A program made the translations under genes and the position numbers. This document shows, piece after piece, positions 53,474-64,000 of a DNA stretch of 64,000 bases. A model generated the notes under the pieces. It did no database searches. It was not told the origin of the DNA and saw nothing but the letters and a program-made list of their open reading frames with translations. Each line of letters begins with the position of its first letter. The stretch's first letter is position 1. Source of the stretch: an uncultured Pseudomonadales bacterium (lineage in GTDB: Bacteria > Pseudomonadota > Gammaproteobacteria > Pseudomonadales > Azotimanducaceae); assembly GCA_938017975.1 (NCBI GenBank), contig CALIKQ010000002.1, positions 1-64,000 of the forward strand. Reading direction: 5' to 3'.

Positions 53474-53779
53474 ATGGCAGACCGCGATCACGAGGGTTTT
53501 TTACGAAGCCTCAAAGACTGGTCTCCAGAGGTTGCCGGAGATATTGCCAAGGACCACGGCATCGAATTGACCCCTCAACATTGGGCCATCATTAAGGTGC
53601 TAAGAGCTTTTTATCAGGACCACCGAGTCTCTCCCCCATCTCGCGTCCTGATGAAGGTGCTGACGCAGAAGTTGGATACTGAAATCAACAGCATTAGGTT
53701 GATGCAGCTTTTCGGAGGTCGCGCCCGACGTCACCTTGCTCAAATTGCCGGCTTACCGAAACCCAGTGACTGTGATTGA
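53474..53779 (+). CDS. tusE: Sulfur relay protein TusE (DsrC family)
   Basis: DsrC-like protein of 101 aa that accepts persulfide from TusD and passes it to MnmA. The family core GIELTPQHWAIIKVLRAFY (residues 29-47) and the C-terminal arm GLPKPSDCD are present, with the sulfur-carrier cysteine C100 at the penultimate position. DsrC proteins of sulfur oxidisers carry a second cysteine ten residues earlier; here that position is not cysteine, so this is the tRNA-thiolation type. The longer upstream frame (to 53309) runs through tusB and is rejected. No dsrAB genes are nearby. Confidence 0.93.
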   Translation: MADRDHEGFLRSLKDWSPEVAGDIAKDHGIELTPQHWAIIKVLRAFYQDHRVSPPSRVLMKVLTQKLDTEINSIRLMQLFGGRARRHLAQIAGLPKPSDCD

Positions 53780-53943
53780 AGCCCCCGGCGACTATTCAAG
53801 GCGATTTGCACCACCGCTCCGCAGTGCCGTGTCCTCGATTCCTCTCTGGAACGCCTCCTAAAACTTTAAAAAACGCGACATCGGCGGCCAGCCTTCGTCC
53901 CCGCCCTAAATCCTTTGCACAAGTTCGGGAACAGTGACCTGCG

Positions 53944-55230
53944 TTATTTAGAACGCGCCATGAGGGTTTCTTTACCACCGAGGTAAGGCCGAAGCACATC
54001 AGGGACCGTGACTTGCCCCTGCGCATCTTGAAAGTTCTCCAACAATGCAACCAAGGTGCGTCCAACCGCAAGCCCGGACCCATTGAGCGTATGGAGTAAT
54101 TCAGGCTTAGCGCCTTGTTCAAGTCGGTATCGAGCCTGAAGTCTTCTCGATTGAAAATCCTTAAAATTACTGCAGGAGGATATCTCACGATATTGACTCT
54201 GTCCGGGTAACCAAACTTCCAAGTCATAGGTTTTACTAGAAGATGCACCAAGATCTCCTGCGCACAAGTTCACGACACGATAGGGCAGTTCCAATTTTTG
54301 AAGAATCGCCTCCGCGTGGCTTGTTAGAGATTCATGCGCCTCCTGACTCTGCTCTGGCGGAACCAATTGAACCAACTCGACCTTTTCGAACTGATGTTGC
54401 CGAATCATTCCTCGTGTATCACGACCGTAACTCCCCGCTTCACTACGAAAGCAAGGCGTATGGCACACCATCTTGACCGGAAGCTCGTCGAGAGAGAGGA
54501 TTTTATCCCGCATCAAGTTTGTGACCGGCACCTCTGCCGTCGGAATGAGGTACAAAGCACGATCAAGCGCAACACGAAATAAATCTTCGCCAAACTTGGG
54601 GAGTTGCCCTGTACCTTTTAGTGCCTCTTCATTAACCAGAAAAGGGACATAGACCTCTTCGTAGCCATGCTCGCTGACATGGATATCCAGCATCATTTGA
54701 GTGAGCGCGCGTTGAAGTTGGGCAAGCTCCCCCCGCAGTGCAACGAACCGCGATTGCGCCATCGTTGCCGCGACGTCAAAATTCATCAAGCCGGTAGCCT
54801 CGCCCAAGGTCACGTGATCAGCAGCCTCGCCATCGAATTGACGCGGCGTACCCCAGCGTCTTATTTCGACGTTATCTTCTTCGCTTTGACCATCCGGAAC
54901 GTGTTCATCGGGGACGTTTGGTAGGCCTAGGAGCAACTCTTGCAGATCACGAGCGGCCTCATCAAACCGCTGTTTCTCGGCGTCCAATTGATGCCCCAAC
55001 TCTGTGACTGTCTCCAAGATCTCCGCTGGGTCTTCACCCCTTGCCTTTGCCTGCCCTACTGCTTTTGAGACTCTATTTCGCTCTGCTTGCAAGGTTTCCA
55101 TAGCGACTTGCGCTGACTTTCGCGATGCCTCAAGAGACGACAAATGATCCACATCCAAGACAAATTGTCTTCGGGCGAGCTGACCTGCAAGATCTGTAAG
55201 ATCACCTCGAATAAGTTTCGGGTCTAACAT
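53944..55230 (-). CDS. serS: Seryl-tRNA synthetase
   Basis: Class II aminoacyl-tRNA synthetase that charges tRNA-Ser and tRNA-Sec with serine. It begins [10 protein letters not shown], followed by the N-terminal helical coiled-coil arm (about residues 30-100). Class II motif 2 is [20 protein letters not shown] and motif 3 is [17 protein letters not shown]. The length of 428 aa is standard. It is the last gene of the series ftsK, lolA, rarA, crcB, serS; the 93-bp gap to crcB may hold its own promoter. It converges on tusE. Confidence 0.97.
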   Translation of the reverse strand: MLDPKLIRGDLTDLAGQLARRQFVLDVDHLSSLEASRKSAQVAMETLQAERNRVSKAVGQAKARGEDPAEILETVTELGHQLDAEKQRFDEAARDLQELLLGLPNVPDEHVPDGQSEEDNVEIRRWGTPRQFDGEAADHVTLGEATGLMNFDVAATMAQSRFVALRGELAQLQRALTQMMLDIHVSEHGYEEVYVPFLVNEEALKGTGQLPKFGEDLFRVALDRALYLIPTAEVPVTNLMRDKILSLDELPVKMVCHTPCFRSEAGSYGRDTRGMIRQHQFEKVELVQLVPPEQSQEAHESLTSHAEAILQKLELPYRVVNLCAGDLGASSSKTYDLEVWLPGQSQYREISSCSNFKDFQSRRLQARYRLEQGAKPELLHTLNGSGLAVGRTLVALLENFQDAQGQVTVPDVLRPYLGGKETLMARSK

Positions 55231-55323
55231 TTTCTCTCCTCCGGTGAAGACGCGTTTGGTGCCGCGACTTTAGCCTTACCCGCTTTAATTGGCTGGCGAG
55301 GGTAGCCGTTTGTTTAACGTAAA

Positions 55324-55701
55324 TCAATGTCCCCAGGTCAACTGGGCCAGCGCAACGCCGATGGCAAGTGCAGCAAGGCAACCAAGCAGACTTCCACCCC
55401 CGTATAGCAAAGCCATACCGAATCGGCCCTCAATTATGAGTTCATAGAGCTGCAGGCTGAAGGTTGAAAAAGTCGTGAAAGCGCCGAGTAAGCCCACAGT
55501 TAAAAAATATTTCAGATCATCACCGATCTCTAACCGTTCCAGACCAACATATAAAATACCCATCAAAGCACATCCAACTAGGTTCACTGAGAAGATCCCC
55601 CAGGGAAAGCCATGCAGTTCGAACCGGCTCAAAACAGTGGCGAGATAAAACCGAAGGACCGCACCGATCGCCCCGCCGCTAGCAATAGACAACCAGATCA
55701 T
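55324..55701 (-). CDS. crcB: Fluoride exporter CrcB/Fluc
   Basis: Small four-helix membrane protein of 125 aa that forms a dual-topology dimeric fluoride channel. Hallmarks are SGGAIGAVLRFYLAT (helix 1), VNLVGCALMG (helix 2, with the conserved Asn) and GLLGAFTTFSTFSLQ (helix 3, the Phe box and sodium site). It lies 36 bp after rarA on the same strand, within the ftsK-serS series. There is no room for a fluoride riboswitch before it, so it is probably expressed with the operon rather than switched by fluoride. Confidence 0.95.
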   Translation of the reverse strand: MIWLSIASGGAIGAVLRFYLATVLSRFELHGFPWGIFSVNLVGCALMGILYVGLERLEIGDDLKYFLTVGLLGAFTTFSTFSLQLYELIIEGRFGMALLYGGGSLLGCLAALAIGVALAQLTWGH

Positions 55702-55737
55702 TCCCTAACCCCTCGAAACAGCGGTCTATCCTGAGTG

Positions 55738-57069
55738 TTATCTTGATTCATCGGATCCACCCTCGTTTTGGTATCGCTGAAATTGACTGGAACGATTGGC
55801 TTTACTCAGGTATTCCATTTTTTCTTTTATCTTTTGCTCGAGCCCGCGATTACTCGGCTCATAGAAGACCTCATCGGCGAGTGCCTCAGGAAGATATCGC
55901 TCGCCCGCAACGAAGCCCGAATCAAAGTCGTGGGCATACTGATATGTCGACCCATAACCTAAATCTTTCATCAGGGTTGTTGGGGCATTCCTGAGGTGCA
56001 CTGGGACTTCTTCCGAACCCCCTGCTTTCACCTGGGACTGCGCTTTCTGCCACGCCAAATAAACAGCGTTACTTTTTGCAGCAACCGCAAGGTAAGTGAC
56101 CGCTTGAGCGAGCGCAAGTTCTCCCTCAGGGGAGCCAAGCCTTCGCTGCACGTCCCAAGCATCAAGCGCGATTTGCAACGCCCTCGGATCAGCATTACCA
56201 ATATCCTCCGTCGCCATCCTAACCACTCTTCGAGCCACATAAAGGGGATCGCAACCACCATCGATCATCCTAGCCAACCAATACAAAGCAGCATCTGGCG
56301 AAGAGCCTCGAACCGACTTATGCAGCGCTGAAATTTGATCAAAAAAAACGTCGCCGCGTTTGTCGAATCGCCGAGCATGATCACCCAAAATTGCATCTAG
56401 ATCAGATCCAGCCAATGCATCATCCGCACGATGCGTCCAAGCGATTTCCAACAAATTTAGCGCCAGTCTTGCATCGCCATCACTGGCCCTCGCGATGCTG
56501 GCCAGGGCAGCTGATTCTTCCTCAGAGGCTGCTCGCTCTGCCAAATACGCAAAACCTCGATCGAGCACGCTACTGAGATCTTCGAGCGATAGAGACTTTA
56601 AGACATAGACCCGCGCTCTAGATAGCAAGGCAGCATTAAGCTCAAAGGACGGATTTTCTGTGGTTGCCCCAATAAAGACCACGGTGCCATCCTCTACATG
56701 CGGTAAAAAAGCATCCTGCTGGGCTTTATTGAAACGATGTACCTCATCCACAAAGAGCACAGTTTTCCGGCCTTGGCTCATTGCAGCCCGCGCTTCATCG
56801 ATCGCAGAGCGGATATCTTTAACACCACTCAGCACCGCTGAAATAGCGATAAAATGCGCCTCGCAGTGCGCAGCAATCAATCGAGCCAACGTCGTTTTGC
56901 CTGTACCAGGCGGTCCCCACAAGATCAGAGAGTGCAGTTTCTGTTGTTCAATGAGCTGCCAAAGCGGCCTGCCTGGCCCTAAGAGATGGGTTTGTCCCGA
57001 GACCTCTGCCAGGGACTGAGGCCGAAGACGAGCCGCCAAAGGCTCATCGATGCCCCGATCAAGGCTCAC
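55738..57069 (-). CDS. rarA: Replication-associated recombination ATPase RarA (MgsA)
   Basis: AAA+ ATPase of the RarA/MgsA/WRNIP1 family that acts at stalled replication forks and interacts with SSB and the clamp loader. The N terminus begins LAARLRPQSLAEVSGQTHLL, Walker A is GPPGTGKT (52-59), Walker B LFVDEVHRFNKAQQD, sensor 1 GATTENPSFE, and the C-terminal tetramerisation domain contains HLRNAPTTLMKDLGYG and YQYAHDFD. The length of 443 aa is normal. It follows lolA by 54 bp, the same order as in many gammaproteobacteria. Confidence 0.96.
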   Translation of the reverse strand: MSLDRGIDEPLAARLRPQSLAEVSGQTHLLGPGRPLWQLIEQQKLHSLILWGPPGTGKTTLARLIAAHCEAHFIAISAVLSGVKDIRSAIDEARAAMSQGRKTVLFVDEVHRFNKAQQDAFLPHVEDGTVVFIGATTENPSFELNAALLSRARVYVLKSLSLEDLSSVLDRGFAYLAERAASEEESAALASIARASDGDARLALNLLEIAWTHRADDALAGSDLDAILGDHARRFDKRGDVFFDQISALHKSVRGSSPDAALYWLARMIDGGCDPLYVARRVVRMATEDIGNADPRALQIALDAWDVQRRLGSPEGELALAQAVTYLAVAAKSNAVYLAWQKAQSQVKAGGSEEVPVHLRNAPTTLMKDLGYGSTYQYAHDFDSGFVAGERYLPEALADEVFYEPSNRGLEQKIKEKMEYLSKANRSSQFQRYQNEGGSDESR

Positions 57070-57123
57070 TGATGCGCCCTTGCCTCGATATCTGCGAGCG
57101 GGCCCCGAACTTCTCCCGGCAGT

Positions 57124-57756
57124 TTATCGATAATCGACAAAATCAACGCCATCTCCAATTTCAACTGTAAACTCATCACCACCGATCATTTGGTTAACCG
57201 AGATCACGGTTAAATCAACAATAACCTGCTGACTTGCCCGTGAAACCAACGTGATTTGGACTGGCGACAGCGAATCAAAAGTAATTCTCACGCTTTGAAT
57301 CAGTTCGCGCTGATCTTTCGGTGTCAGCATAAACGATCGCCCATCGTCGCTTACAAGCTGAACTTCAAACGCTGCATCCATTTCTTCCAAATTCATCAAC
57401 ATAAGCCGAGCCGGTGAAAACGTTGAGACCCCATCGAGGGGCTCAGCGGTTACTTGCGCCAAAAGGTCATCTTGGGTCCAGAGGGTCTCACCATCAGACA
57501 AAACGATTGCACCCTCATCAGGTATCAATTTAAATTGTGCCGGCCGCTTGAGAAGAAACTCTCCGGCGGATTGCTCGGTGAAATCGCCGAGTGTCACCTG
57601 AAAGTAACGCAAATGAAGTTGATCAAATTGACTCAATCGAGCAATCAACTGATCGAGCGCGGTCGCTGCTAATGCATTGGCGTTGCCCACAACAAGCGCA
57701 AAGGCAATCACAGCACCCCAACGCAAAGAAAATGCCCTGATCCGCTGAAGGTTCAA
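57124..57756 (-). CDS. lolA: Outer-membrane lipoprotein carrier protein LolA
   Basis: Periplasmic chaperone that carries lipoproteins from LolCDE to LolB. It has a signal peptide (about residues 1-31, ending NANALA) and the LolA fold: LHLRYFQVTLGDFTEQSAGEF, LKRPAQFKLIPDE and the loop ETLWTQDDLLAQVTAEPL. The length of 210 aa is standard. The start is TTG, 9 bases after the ftsK stop, with AGGGG 6 bases upstream; no ATG fits better. The ftsK-lolA-rarA order is conserved in gammaproteobacteria. Confidence 0.93.
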   Translation of the reverse strand: MNLQRIRAFSLRWGAVIAFALVVGNANALAATALDQLIARLSQFDQLHLRYFQVTLGDFTEQSAGEFLLKRPAQFKLIPDEGAIVLSDGETLWTQDDLLAQVTAEPLDGVSTFSPARLMLMNLEEMDAAFEVQLVSDDGRSFMLTPKDQRELIQSVRITFDSLSPVQITLVSRASQQVIVDLTVISVNQMIGGDEFTVEIGDGVDFVDYR

Positions 57757-57765
57757 ACCACGCCC

Positions 57766-60102
57766 CTAATCAGGTGGGGCATGGGCGAGTACTTCCCTCG
57801 AGCCGTTGGAATTCATGGCGCTGACGACACCGGCATGTTCCATTTCTTCAACCATCCTAGCCGCCCTATTATACCCAATCCGTAATTTACGCTGGACCGC
57901 AGAAATCGAAGCCCGTCCGCTGTCGGTCACAAACGCGACCGCCTCATCGTAGAGAGGATCGGCTTCGGCTTCGGCTTCCTGCGCCTCAGCGCCACTGCCT
58001 GGCAACAATTCGGAATCTGACCGACTGTCTAAAATAGAATCAAGATAGTTAGGGGCGCCAAGCGACTTCCAACTCTCGACGACACGATGCACTTCATCAT
58101 CATCAACAAAAGCACCGTGAACACGAACCGGTATTGGCGTACCGCCTGGCATGTAAAGCATATCACCGTGTCCCAATAGCTGCTCAGCACCGCCTTGATC
58201 TAAAATGGTCCGAGAGTCAATCTTACTAGAGACCTGAAAGGCGATCCGAGTCGGCACGTTTGCCTTGATCAGGCCGGTAATAACATCGACGGAGGGGCGC
58301 TGGGTCGCAAGCACCAAGTGAATACCGGCGGCTCTGGCTTTTTGGGCAATTCGGGCAATCAATTCTTCAACCTTTTTGCCGACGATCATCATCATGTCTG
58401 CGAATTCATCGATGATCACCACAATAAATGGAAGCGTCTCAAGATCCGGCGCTGTTTGGCCCTCCTCCTCACTCAAAGGATCAGGGCGCCACAGTGGATC
58501 TGCAATTGGGGACCCTGCTTTAGCGGCATCTTTCACCTTCCGGTTAAAACCGCCGACATTACGAACCCCCATCGCGGCCATCAAACGATAACGACGCTCC
58601 ATCTCCGCAACACACCACCTGAGCGCATTGGCGGCATCTTTCATATCCGTGACCACAGGAGTCAACAGATGAGGAATACCTTCGTAAACCGCAAGCTCAA
58701 GCATTTTCGGGTCGACCATGATCAAGCGCACTTCTTCGGGAGATGCTTTAAACAACAGCGATAAGATCATCGCATTCAAACCCACCGACTTACCCGATCC
58801 CGTTGTTCCGGCAACGAGCAAGTGCGGCATTTTTCCAAGGTCTACAACAACCGGCTCGCCTGCAATATCATGACCAAGCGCCAGAGACAGCGGAGAGGCA
58901 GACTCATCGTAAGCGCGTGATGTCAGCACCTGACTGAGTCTGACAATCTCCCGGTCCTCATTTGGAATTTCGATTCCAACAACAGGCTTACCTGGAATCA
59001 CTTCGACCACTCGAACGCTGATTACTGCCAGAGACCGGGCCAGATCTTTCGCTAAACCTGAAATCCGGCTCACCTTAACGCCAGCCGCTGGCTGAATCTC
59101 AAAACGGGTAATGACGGGACCCGGGAATACTGCGACAACCTCGGCGTCGACGCCATAGTCTTTGAGTTTCAGCTCCAGCAATCGGGATAGTGCTTCAAGG
59201 TCATGCTCTGAATAACCCCGCTGACCCAGAATTTCTCGAGCATCTAGAAGGCTCAGAGCAGGGAGGCCTTCAATCGCTTCAGTTTTAAAGAGGTTACCTT
59301 GCTTCTCACGCGCAGCGCGCTCACTGATCTCAGGTACTTTTTCGACTCGCTTGGTAATCTTCACTGGCTTACGGAGCAAGCTTTTCTCAGCAAGCTGCTC
59401 CCGTGCAACTTGTCGAGCCTTTGAGGACTCGTCAATTTGGTTCGCCCGCTCACGATGCTGGCGGTACTGGATAAGTCCCTGACGAATCCGCTCTCCACTG
59501 GTCGCAGTCAAACGGCCGACTTGATCGATGACGGAAAGCCAAGAAATTTCTATCATTAAAGTCACACCCAACAGTAAGAGCGCCAAGCTCAACAGGGTCG
59601 AACCGATATAGCTTACCGAGGGTAACAAAATTGAGCTCAAACTCTGTCCCATTACCCCGCCGCTGCCTTCTCGGAGCCCTCCGGCAACTTGGTAGAAGTG
59701 AAGATCCGAAAGCACGGTACAGGCCGCAACCGTCACCATCAGCCCTACCCCTTGCACCATCAGCAGCGCAGGCACCCAAGGTTCATCACTCCTGTTCGCC
59801 AGTCGTTTCGCCACTGGAATCAGCAACAACAAGGGAAAGCAAAAAGCTGTGATCCCAAAGATTACCAAAAGCACGTCAGCCAACCAGGCTCCTGCTGATC
59901 CCACCCAGTTTGTAGCCTCCGCCGAGGAACCGGTGTAGGTCCAGCCAGGGTCTGCTGGGTTAAAACTGTATAAGGCTGCGGCTAGAAGAAACGCGAGCAA
60001 AAGTTGCAGGATAATCAATGATTCCTTCAATCGAGGCGTCAAAATATCCAAAAACCCAGACGGGTTGTTGGCGTTATTGCGGTTATTTTTGGTTTGCGCC
60101 AC
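57766..60102 (-). CDS. ftsK: DNA translocase FtsK
   Basis: Divisome protein that pumps DNA at the septum and activates XerCD recombination at dif. It has an N-terminal membrane domain with four or five helices (about 30-50, 75-100, 112-132, 165-190), a short linker of about 80 residues, the alpha and beta motor domains (Walker [10 protein letters not shown] at 431-439, Walker [13 protein letters not shown]) and the C-terminal gamma winged helix that reads KOPS ([37 protein letters not shown]). The linker is much shorter than in E. coli. The start GTG at 60102 has AAGG 7 bases upstream; an alternative GTG lies at 60132. Length is 778 aa. Confidence 0.96.
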   Translation of the reverse strand: MAQTKNNRNNANNPSGFLDILTPRLKESLIILQLLLAFLLAAALYSFNPADPGWTYTGSSAEATNWVGSAGAWLADVLLVIFGITAFCFPLLLLIPVAKRLANRSDEPWVPALLMVQGVGLMVTVAACTVLSDLHFYQVAGGLREGSGGVMGQSLSSILLPSVSYIGSTLLSLALLLLGVTLMIEISWLSVIDQVGRLTATSGERIRQGLIQYRQHRERANQIDESSKARQVAREQLAEKSLLRKPVKITKRVEKVPEISERAAREKQGNLFKTEAIEGLPALSLLDAREILGQRGYSEHDLEALSRLLELKLKDYGVDAEVVAVFPGPVITRFEIQPAAGVKVSRISGLAKDLARSLAVISVRVVEVIPGKPVVGIEIPNEDREIVRLSQVLTSRAYDESASPLSLALGHDIAGEPVVVDLGKMPHLLVAGTTGSGKSVGLNAMILSLLFKASPEEVRLIMVDPKMLELAVYEGIPHLLTPVVTDMKDAANALRWCVAEMERRYRLMAAMGVRNVGGFNRKVKDAAKAGSPIADPLWRPDPLSEEEGQTAPDLETLPFIVVIIDEFADMMMIVGKKVEELIARIAQKARAAGIHLVLATQRPSVDVITGLIKANVPTRIAFQVSSKIDSRTILDQGGAEQLLGHGDMLYMPGGTPIPVRVHGAFVDDDEVHRVVESWKSLGAPNYLDSILDSRSDSELLPGSGAEAQEAEAEADPLYDEAVAFVTDSGRASISAVQRKLRIGYNRAARMVEEMEHAGVVSAMNSNGSREVLAHAPPD

Positions 60103-61881
<1,779 letters not shown>

Positions 61882-61892
61882 CCTCCCCCTCC

Positions 61893-62624
61893 ATGTCCAA
61901 TCAACTTGCGCAGCTTGACCACCGTCTTTGGTTTCCGGATCCTCAAGCGGCCTTAGTTGAACCAGAGGGGCTTTTGGCCATCGGAGGAGACCTGAGACCG
62001 GAACGATTGCTTCTGGCTTATCGAATGGGCATCTTTCCTTGGTTCGAATCGGATCAGCCCATCCTGTGGTGGTCCCCTCCGGAGCGCGCCATCATTGAAA
62101 CCAACAACTTCAAAGCCTCAAGAAGTCTAGAGAGATTACTGCGGAAAAATCGCTTCTCCGTCGCCTTTGATTTGCATTTTGACGAAGTCATCGGGCAATG
62201 TCAGCGGAGTCGAACCTCCCAGGGTCAAGGCACCTGGATTACTGACGACATGATCAGCGCTTATTCAGTACTATTTGAATCAGGAGCAGCTCACTGTATC
62301 GCTTGCTTTGAGCATGATGAACTGGTCGGTGGGCTGTACGGCGTATCCCTTGATGGAATTTTTTGTGGAGAATCGATGTTTTCGCTCGTCAGCAACGCTT
62401 CAAAAGTCGCTTTCGCTTACTTGGTCCGCCTCTGTCAGCATCTAGGGGTGTCCATCATCGACTGTCAGATGCCCAATCCACACTTGTTGCGTCTCGGAGC
62501 AAAATCCATCTCCCGCAGCGCATTTCAAGAAATCTTAGCTGAGCCACATTTGGAGCAACCCTGGCAGTCTCTGAAAGGATGGCTACCGACATGGCAAACC
62601 AGCCACCCTTGGAGTCAGAGATGA
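61893..62624 (+). CDS. aat: Leucyl/phenylalanyl-tRNA--protein transferase
   Basis: N-end rule enzyme that adds Leu or Phe from aminoacyl-tRNA to proteins with N-terminal Arg or Lys, marking them for ClpS-ClpA-ClpP. The features are WFPDPQAAL, EGLLAIGGDL (near 45), YRMGIFPWF, WWSPPERAII, GTWIT and SLDGIFCGESMFSL, all typical. The length is 243 aa from ATG 61893, chosen because the longer frame (from 61833) lies inside trxB. It overlaps bpt by four bases. Grouping with bpt and clpA makes an N-end rule block. Confidence 0.96.
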   Translation: MSNQLAQLDHRLWFPDPQAALVEPEGLLAIGGDLRPERLLLAYRMGIFPWFESDQPILWWSPPERAIIETNNFKASRSLERLLRKNRFSVAFDLHFDEVIGQCQRSRTSQGQGTWITDDMISAYSVLFESGAAHCIACFEHDELVGGLYGVSLDGIFCGESMFSLVSNASKVAFAYLVRLCQHLGVSIIDCQMPNPHLLRLGAKSISRSAFQEILAEPHLEQPWQSLKGWLPTWQTSHPWSQR

Positions 62625-63328
62625 CGGGGCTAGAAACGTTGAAATTTTTTCAAGCACCTGCTCACGACTGCAGCTACCTGACCGATCAAAGCGCAACCAC
62701 AGTATTTGCTGACCCTTCAATCAGGCTAGATACAAGATCTTACACATTGCTCTCTCAGATCGGTTTCAGACGCAGCGGACCACACATTTACAAGCCGATG
62801 TGTGCCGACTGCAACGCTTGCATACCGGTTCGAGTCCTAGCCCCTTCATTCGCCCCAAAGCGCCGACATCGTCGCCTGCAGAAGCGCAATCAAGATCTCA
62901 CAGCCACGGTCACCCAGCCTAATAATCAGGATGAGGTTTGGGCCCTCTACGCCCGGTACATTACCCTCAGACATTTTGATGGCGACATGTACCCACCCTC
63001 TAGAGATCAATTTGTGAATTTTCTGGTTGAAGGCCGCGAGGAAGCCCAATTTATTGAATATCGTCTTCGAGGCCGACTAGCCGCTGTCGCGGTGATCGAT
63101 CAGCTGCAGGATAGCCTGTCCGCAATTTACACCTTTTTCGACCCCGACCTTGAGCAACGCTCCTTGGGGTCTTATGCAATCATCGACATCATTGAGCGCG
63201 CTGTCACTGCAGGACTGCCCTACGTTTACTTGGGCTACTGGATAGGAGACAGTGCAAAGATGCGTTACAAGGCCGAGTTTTTACCTCAGCAGCGATTGAT
63301 AGAAAACGTGTGGTGCAACGTCGAGTGA
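62621..63328 (+). CDS. bpt: Aspartate/glutamate leucyltransferase (Bpt)
   Basis: N-end rule enzyme of the ATE/Bpt family that attaches Leu from leucyl-tRNA to proteins with N-terminal Asp or Glu. The conserved cysteine cluster is MCADCNACIPVRV, and the C-terminal part has YLGYWIGDSAKMRYKAEFLP. The start at 62621 (ATGA overlap with aat, GGAG about 9 bases upstream) gives 235 aa and the usual N terminus TGLETLKFF; upstream ATGs at 62579 and 62591 are less likely. Together with aat and clpA it feeds the same proteolytic route. Confidence 0.95.
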   Translation: MTGLETLKFFQAPAHDCSYLTDQSATTVFADPSIRLDTRSYTLLSQIGFRRSGPHIYKPMCADCNACIPVRVLAPSFAPKRRHRRLQKRNQDLTATVTQPNNQDEVWALYARYITLRHFDGDMYPPSRDQFVNFLVEGREEAQFIEYRLRGRLAAVAVIDQLQDSLSAIYTFFDPDLEQRSLGSYAIIDIIERAVTAGLPYVYLGYWIGDSAKMRYKAEFLPQQRLIENVWCNVE

Positions 63329-63340
63329 AAACCATCTAGA

Positions 63341-63354
63341 TACTGAGCTCAGTA
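63341..63354. promoter_or_regulatory. Perfect 14-bp palindrome before infA
   Basis: TACTGAGCTCAGTA reads the same on both strands. It lies 12 bp after the bpt stop and about 30 bp upstream of the predicted infA -35 box, where an operator could sit. The half-sites TACTG and CAGTA resemble LexA half-sites but are 4 bp apart rather than the roughly 10 of a LexA box. It could also be the stem of a very tight hairpin. Confidence 0.3.
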
Positions 63355-63382
63355 CTTCACCGAGTTCAAGACATCGGGCGCT

Positions 63383-63411
63383 TTGCCTTGCCTTAGCAAT
63401 TAGTGCACAAT
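63383..63411 (+). promoter_or_regulatory. Possible promoter of infA
   Basis: TTGCCT (63383-63388) and CACAAT (63406-63411) with a 17-bp spacer, 34 bp upstream of the infA start. Each box matches 4/6, so support is moderate. Confidence 0.35.
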
Positions 63412-63445
63412 GCGCTCACTTTCAAACAGGCAAACAAAGAGCGCT

Positions 63446-63661
63446 ATGGCGAAAGAAGAACAAATCCAGCTTTCGGGCACTGTGGTTGATACCCTGCCCA
63501 ACACCATGTTCAGAGTAGAGCTTGAAAATGGTCACGTGGTCATGGCCCACATCTCTGGCAAGATGCGCAAAAACTATATCCGCATTCTCACTGGAGACAA
63601 GGTTAAAGTCGAAGTGAGCCCCTATGACTTATCAAAAGGTCGCATTACTTTTAGGGAATAA
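63446..63661 (+). CDS. infA: Translation initiation factor IF-1
   Basis: S1-like OB-fold protein of 71 aa that binds the 30S A site during initiation. The sequence is near-identical in pattern to the E. coli factor: [37 protein letters not shown] and [11 protein letters not shown]. The start MAKEEQ is the family start; the longer frame from 63410 is rejected. It converges on clpA with 39 bp between, as in Pseudomonas. Confidence 0.98.
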   Translation: MAKEEQIQLSGTVVDTLPNTMFRVELENGHVVMAHISGKMRKNYIRILTGDKVKVEVSPYDLSKGRITFRE

Positions 63662-63700
63662 CGCTTTCAGCTAGATCAACAGAAGGCCGAATGGCACGCT

Positions 63701-64000
63701 TCACGCCAGAGCTTCTTCCTCGATCAAAAGCACCAGCTCGTCGTCTTCGACGTCCACGCGAACTACGCCGCCTTTAGCCAGTTTACCGAACAATATGTCC
63801 TCAGCTAGAGGCTTCTTGATCTTGTCTTGGATCAACCGCTGCATAGGTCGAGCACCCAGCATTTCATCATAACCTCTCTCACCCAACCAAACTCTGGCCG
63901 CGTCGGTGACATCCAGCAAGACTTTCTTCTCATCGAGTTGCACCTGAATTTCGACCAAGAACTTATCGACGACGGTCTTAATTACTGTTCTATCGAGTGG
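63701..64000 (-). CDS. clpA: ATP-dependent Clp protease ATPase subunit ClpA, C-terminal part
   Basis: The last 99 residues of ClpA, the AAA+ unfoldase that feeds ClpP and takes N-end rule substrates from ClpS. The reading frame is open to the window edge, so only the 3' end is present. The visible part is the small domain of the second AAA+ module: VDKFLVEIQVQLDEKKV, VTDAARVWLGERGYDEMLGA and RPMQRLIQDKIKKPLAEDIL, with sensor 2 in GARPMQR. The acidic tail EDDELVLLIEEEALA is typical of ClpA. Its position next to infA, bpt and aat supports the call over ClpB or ClpC. Confidence 0.95.
   Translation of the reverse strand, partial: PLDRTVIKTVVDKFLVEIQVQLDEKKVLLDVTDAARVWLGERGYDEMLGARPMQRLIQDKIKKPLAEDILFGKLAKGGVVRVDVEDDELVLLIEEEALA

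Noticed and set aside
53868-53873. T run on the minus strand downstream of serS as a terminator.
   Set aside because: The preceding sequence forms only a very short stem.
53796-54251. Minus-strand 151-codon frame at the 3' end of serS.
   Set aside because: Overlaps serS in another frame and has no family resemblance; serS motif 3 defines the true frame.
55702-55737. Fluoride riboswitch before crcB.
   Set aside because: Only 36 bp separate crcB from rarA, too short for the motif.

Overview
The window comes from the chromosome of a gammaproteobacterium, most likely a free-living marine heterotroph. The right-hand fifth carries yccA, tusD-tusC-tusB-tusE, serS, crcB, rarA, lolA, ftsK, trxB, aat, bpt, infA and clpA. 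This order follows, with few changes, the serS-rarA-lolA-ftsK-trxB-aat-bpt-infA-clpA block known from Pseudomonas. The left four fifths are rich in oxidative catabolism: CYP153, acyl-CoA dehydrogenase, CoA transferase, PQQ dehydrogenase, Baeyer-Villiger-like monooxygenase, LLM enzymes and many stand-alone oxidoreductases. That style is typical of marine gammaproteobacteria that use alkanes, terpenoids or other aliphatics. Genus or family cannot be assigned from sequence alone. GTG and TTG starts with good ribosome binding sites are common.

Layout. 1-18988: oxidoreductases, hydrolases and small enzymes, mostly single genes in alternating orientation. They include a DDN-like flavoprotein, a zinc alcohol dehydrogenase, an amidase, a membrane di-iron hydroxylase, a DEAD-box RNA helicase, CYP153 with an LLM oxidoreductase, DUF2855, a DHRS1-like SDR, two lipoproteins, VOC and GNAT genes, an APH-like kinase, a Gfo/Idh oxidoreductase and NIPSNAP. 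19299-21116: an isolated, overlapping three-gene operon with a MotA/ExbB-like channel protein, a protein with a MotB/ExbD-like helix and an unrecognised third protein; this is the best candidate for an undescribed system. 21121-39399: PQQ quinohemoprotein, class III CoA transferase, cupin, acyl-CoA dehydrogenase, BVMO-like enzyme, GltB-like FMN enzyme, second LLM enzyme, formyltransferase, phosphatase, CurA-like reductase, beta-lactamase-fold hydrolase, ACAD10/11-type kinase, esterase and M20 amidohydrolase. 39871-48381: an operon with a periplasmic adaptor, two RND permeases and a trailing SMC-like ATPase. 48633-51547: Tat-exported LD-carboxypeptidase, CNT nucleoside transporter and a small secreted protein. 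51673-64000: conserved housekeeping block.

How the genes may work together (inference). CYP153 could hydroxylate an aliphatic terminus, and the PQQ or zinc alcohol dehydrogenases could oxidise the alcohol. The CoA transferase, acyl-CoA dehydrogenase and hydroxyacyl kinase would then feed beta-oxidation. The BVMO-like, LLM and SDR enzymes suggest cyclic or branched substrates as well. No transcription factor, transposase, integrase, CRISPR array, tRNA or rRNA was recognised. All assignments rest on motifs read by eye; no database search was possible.
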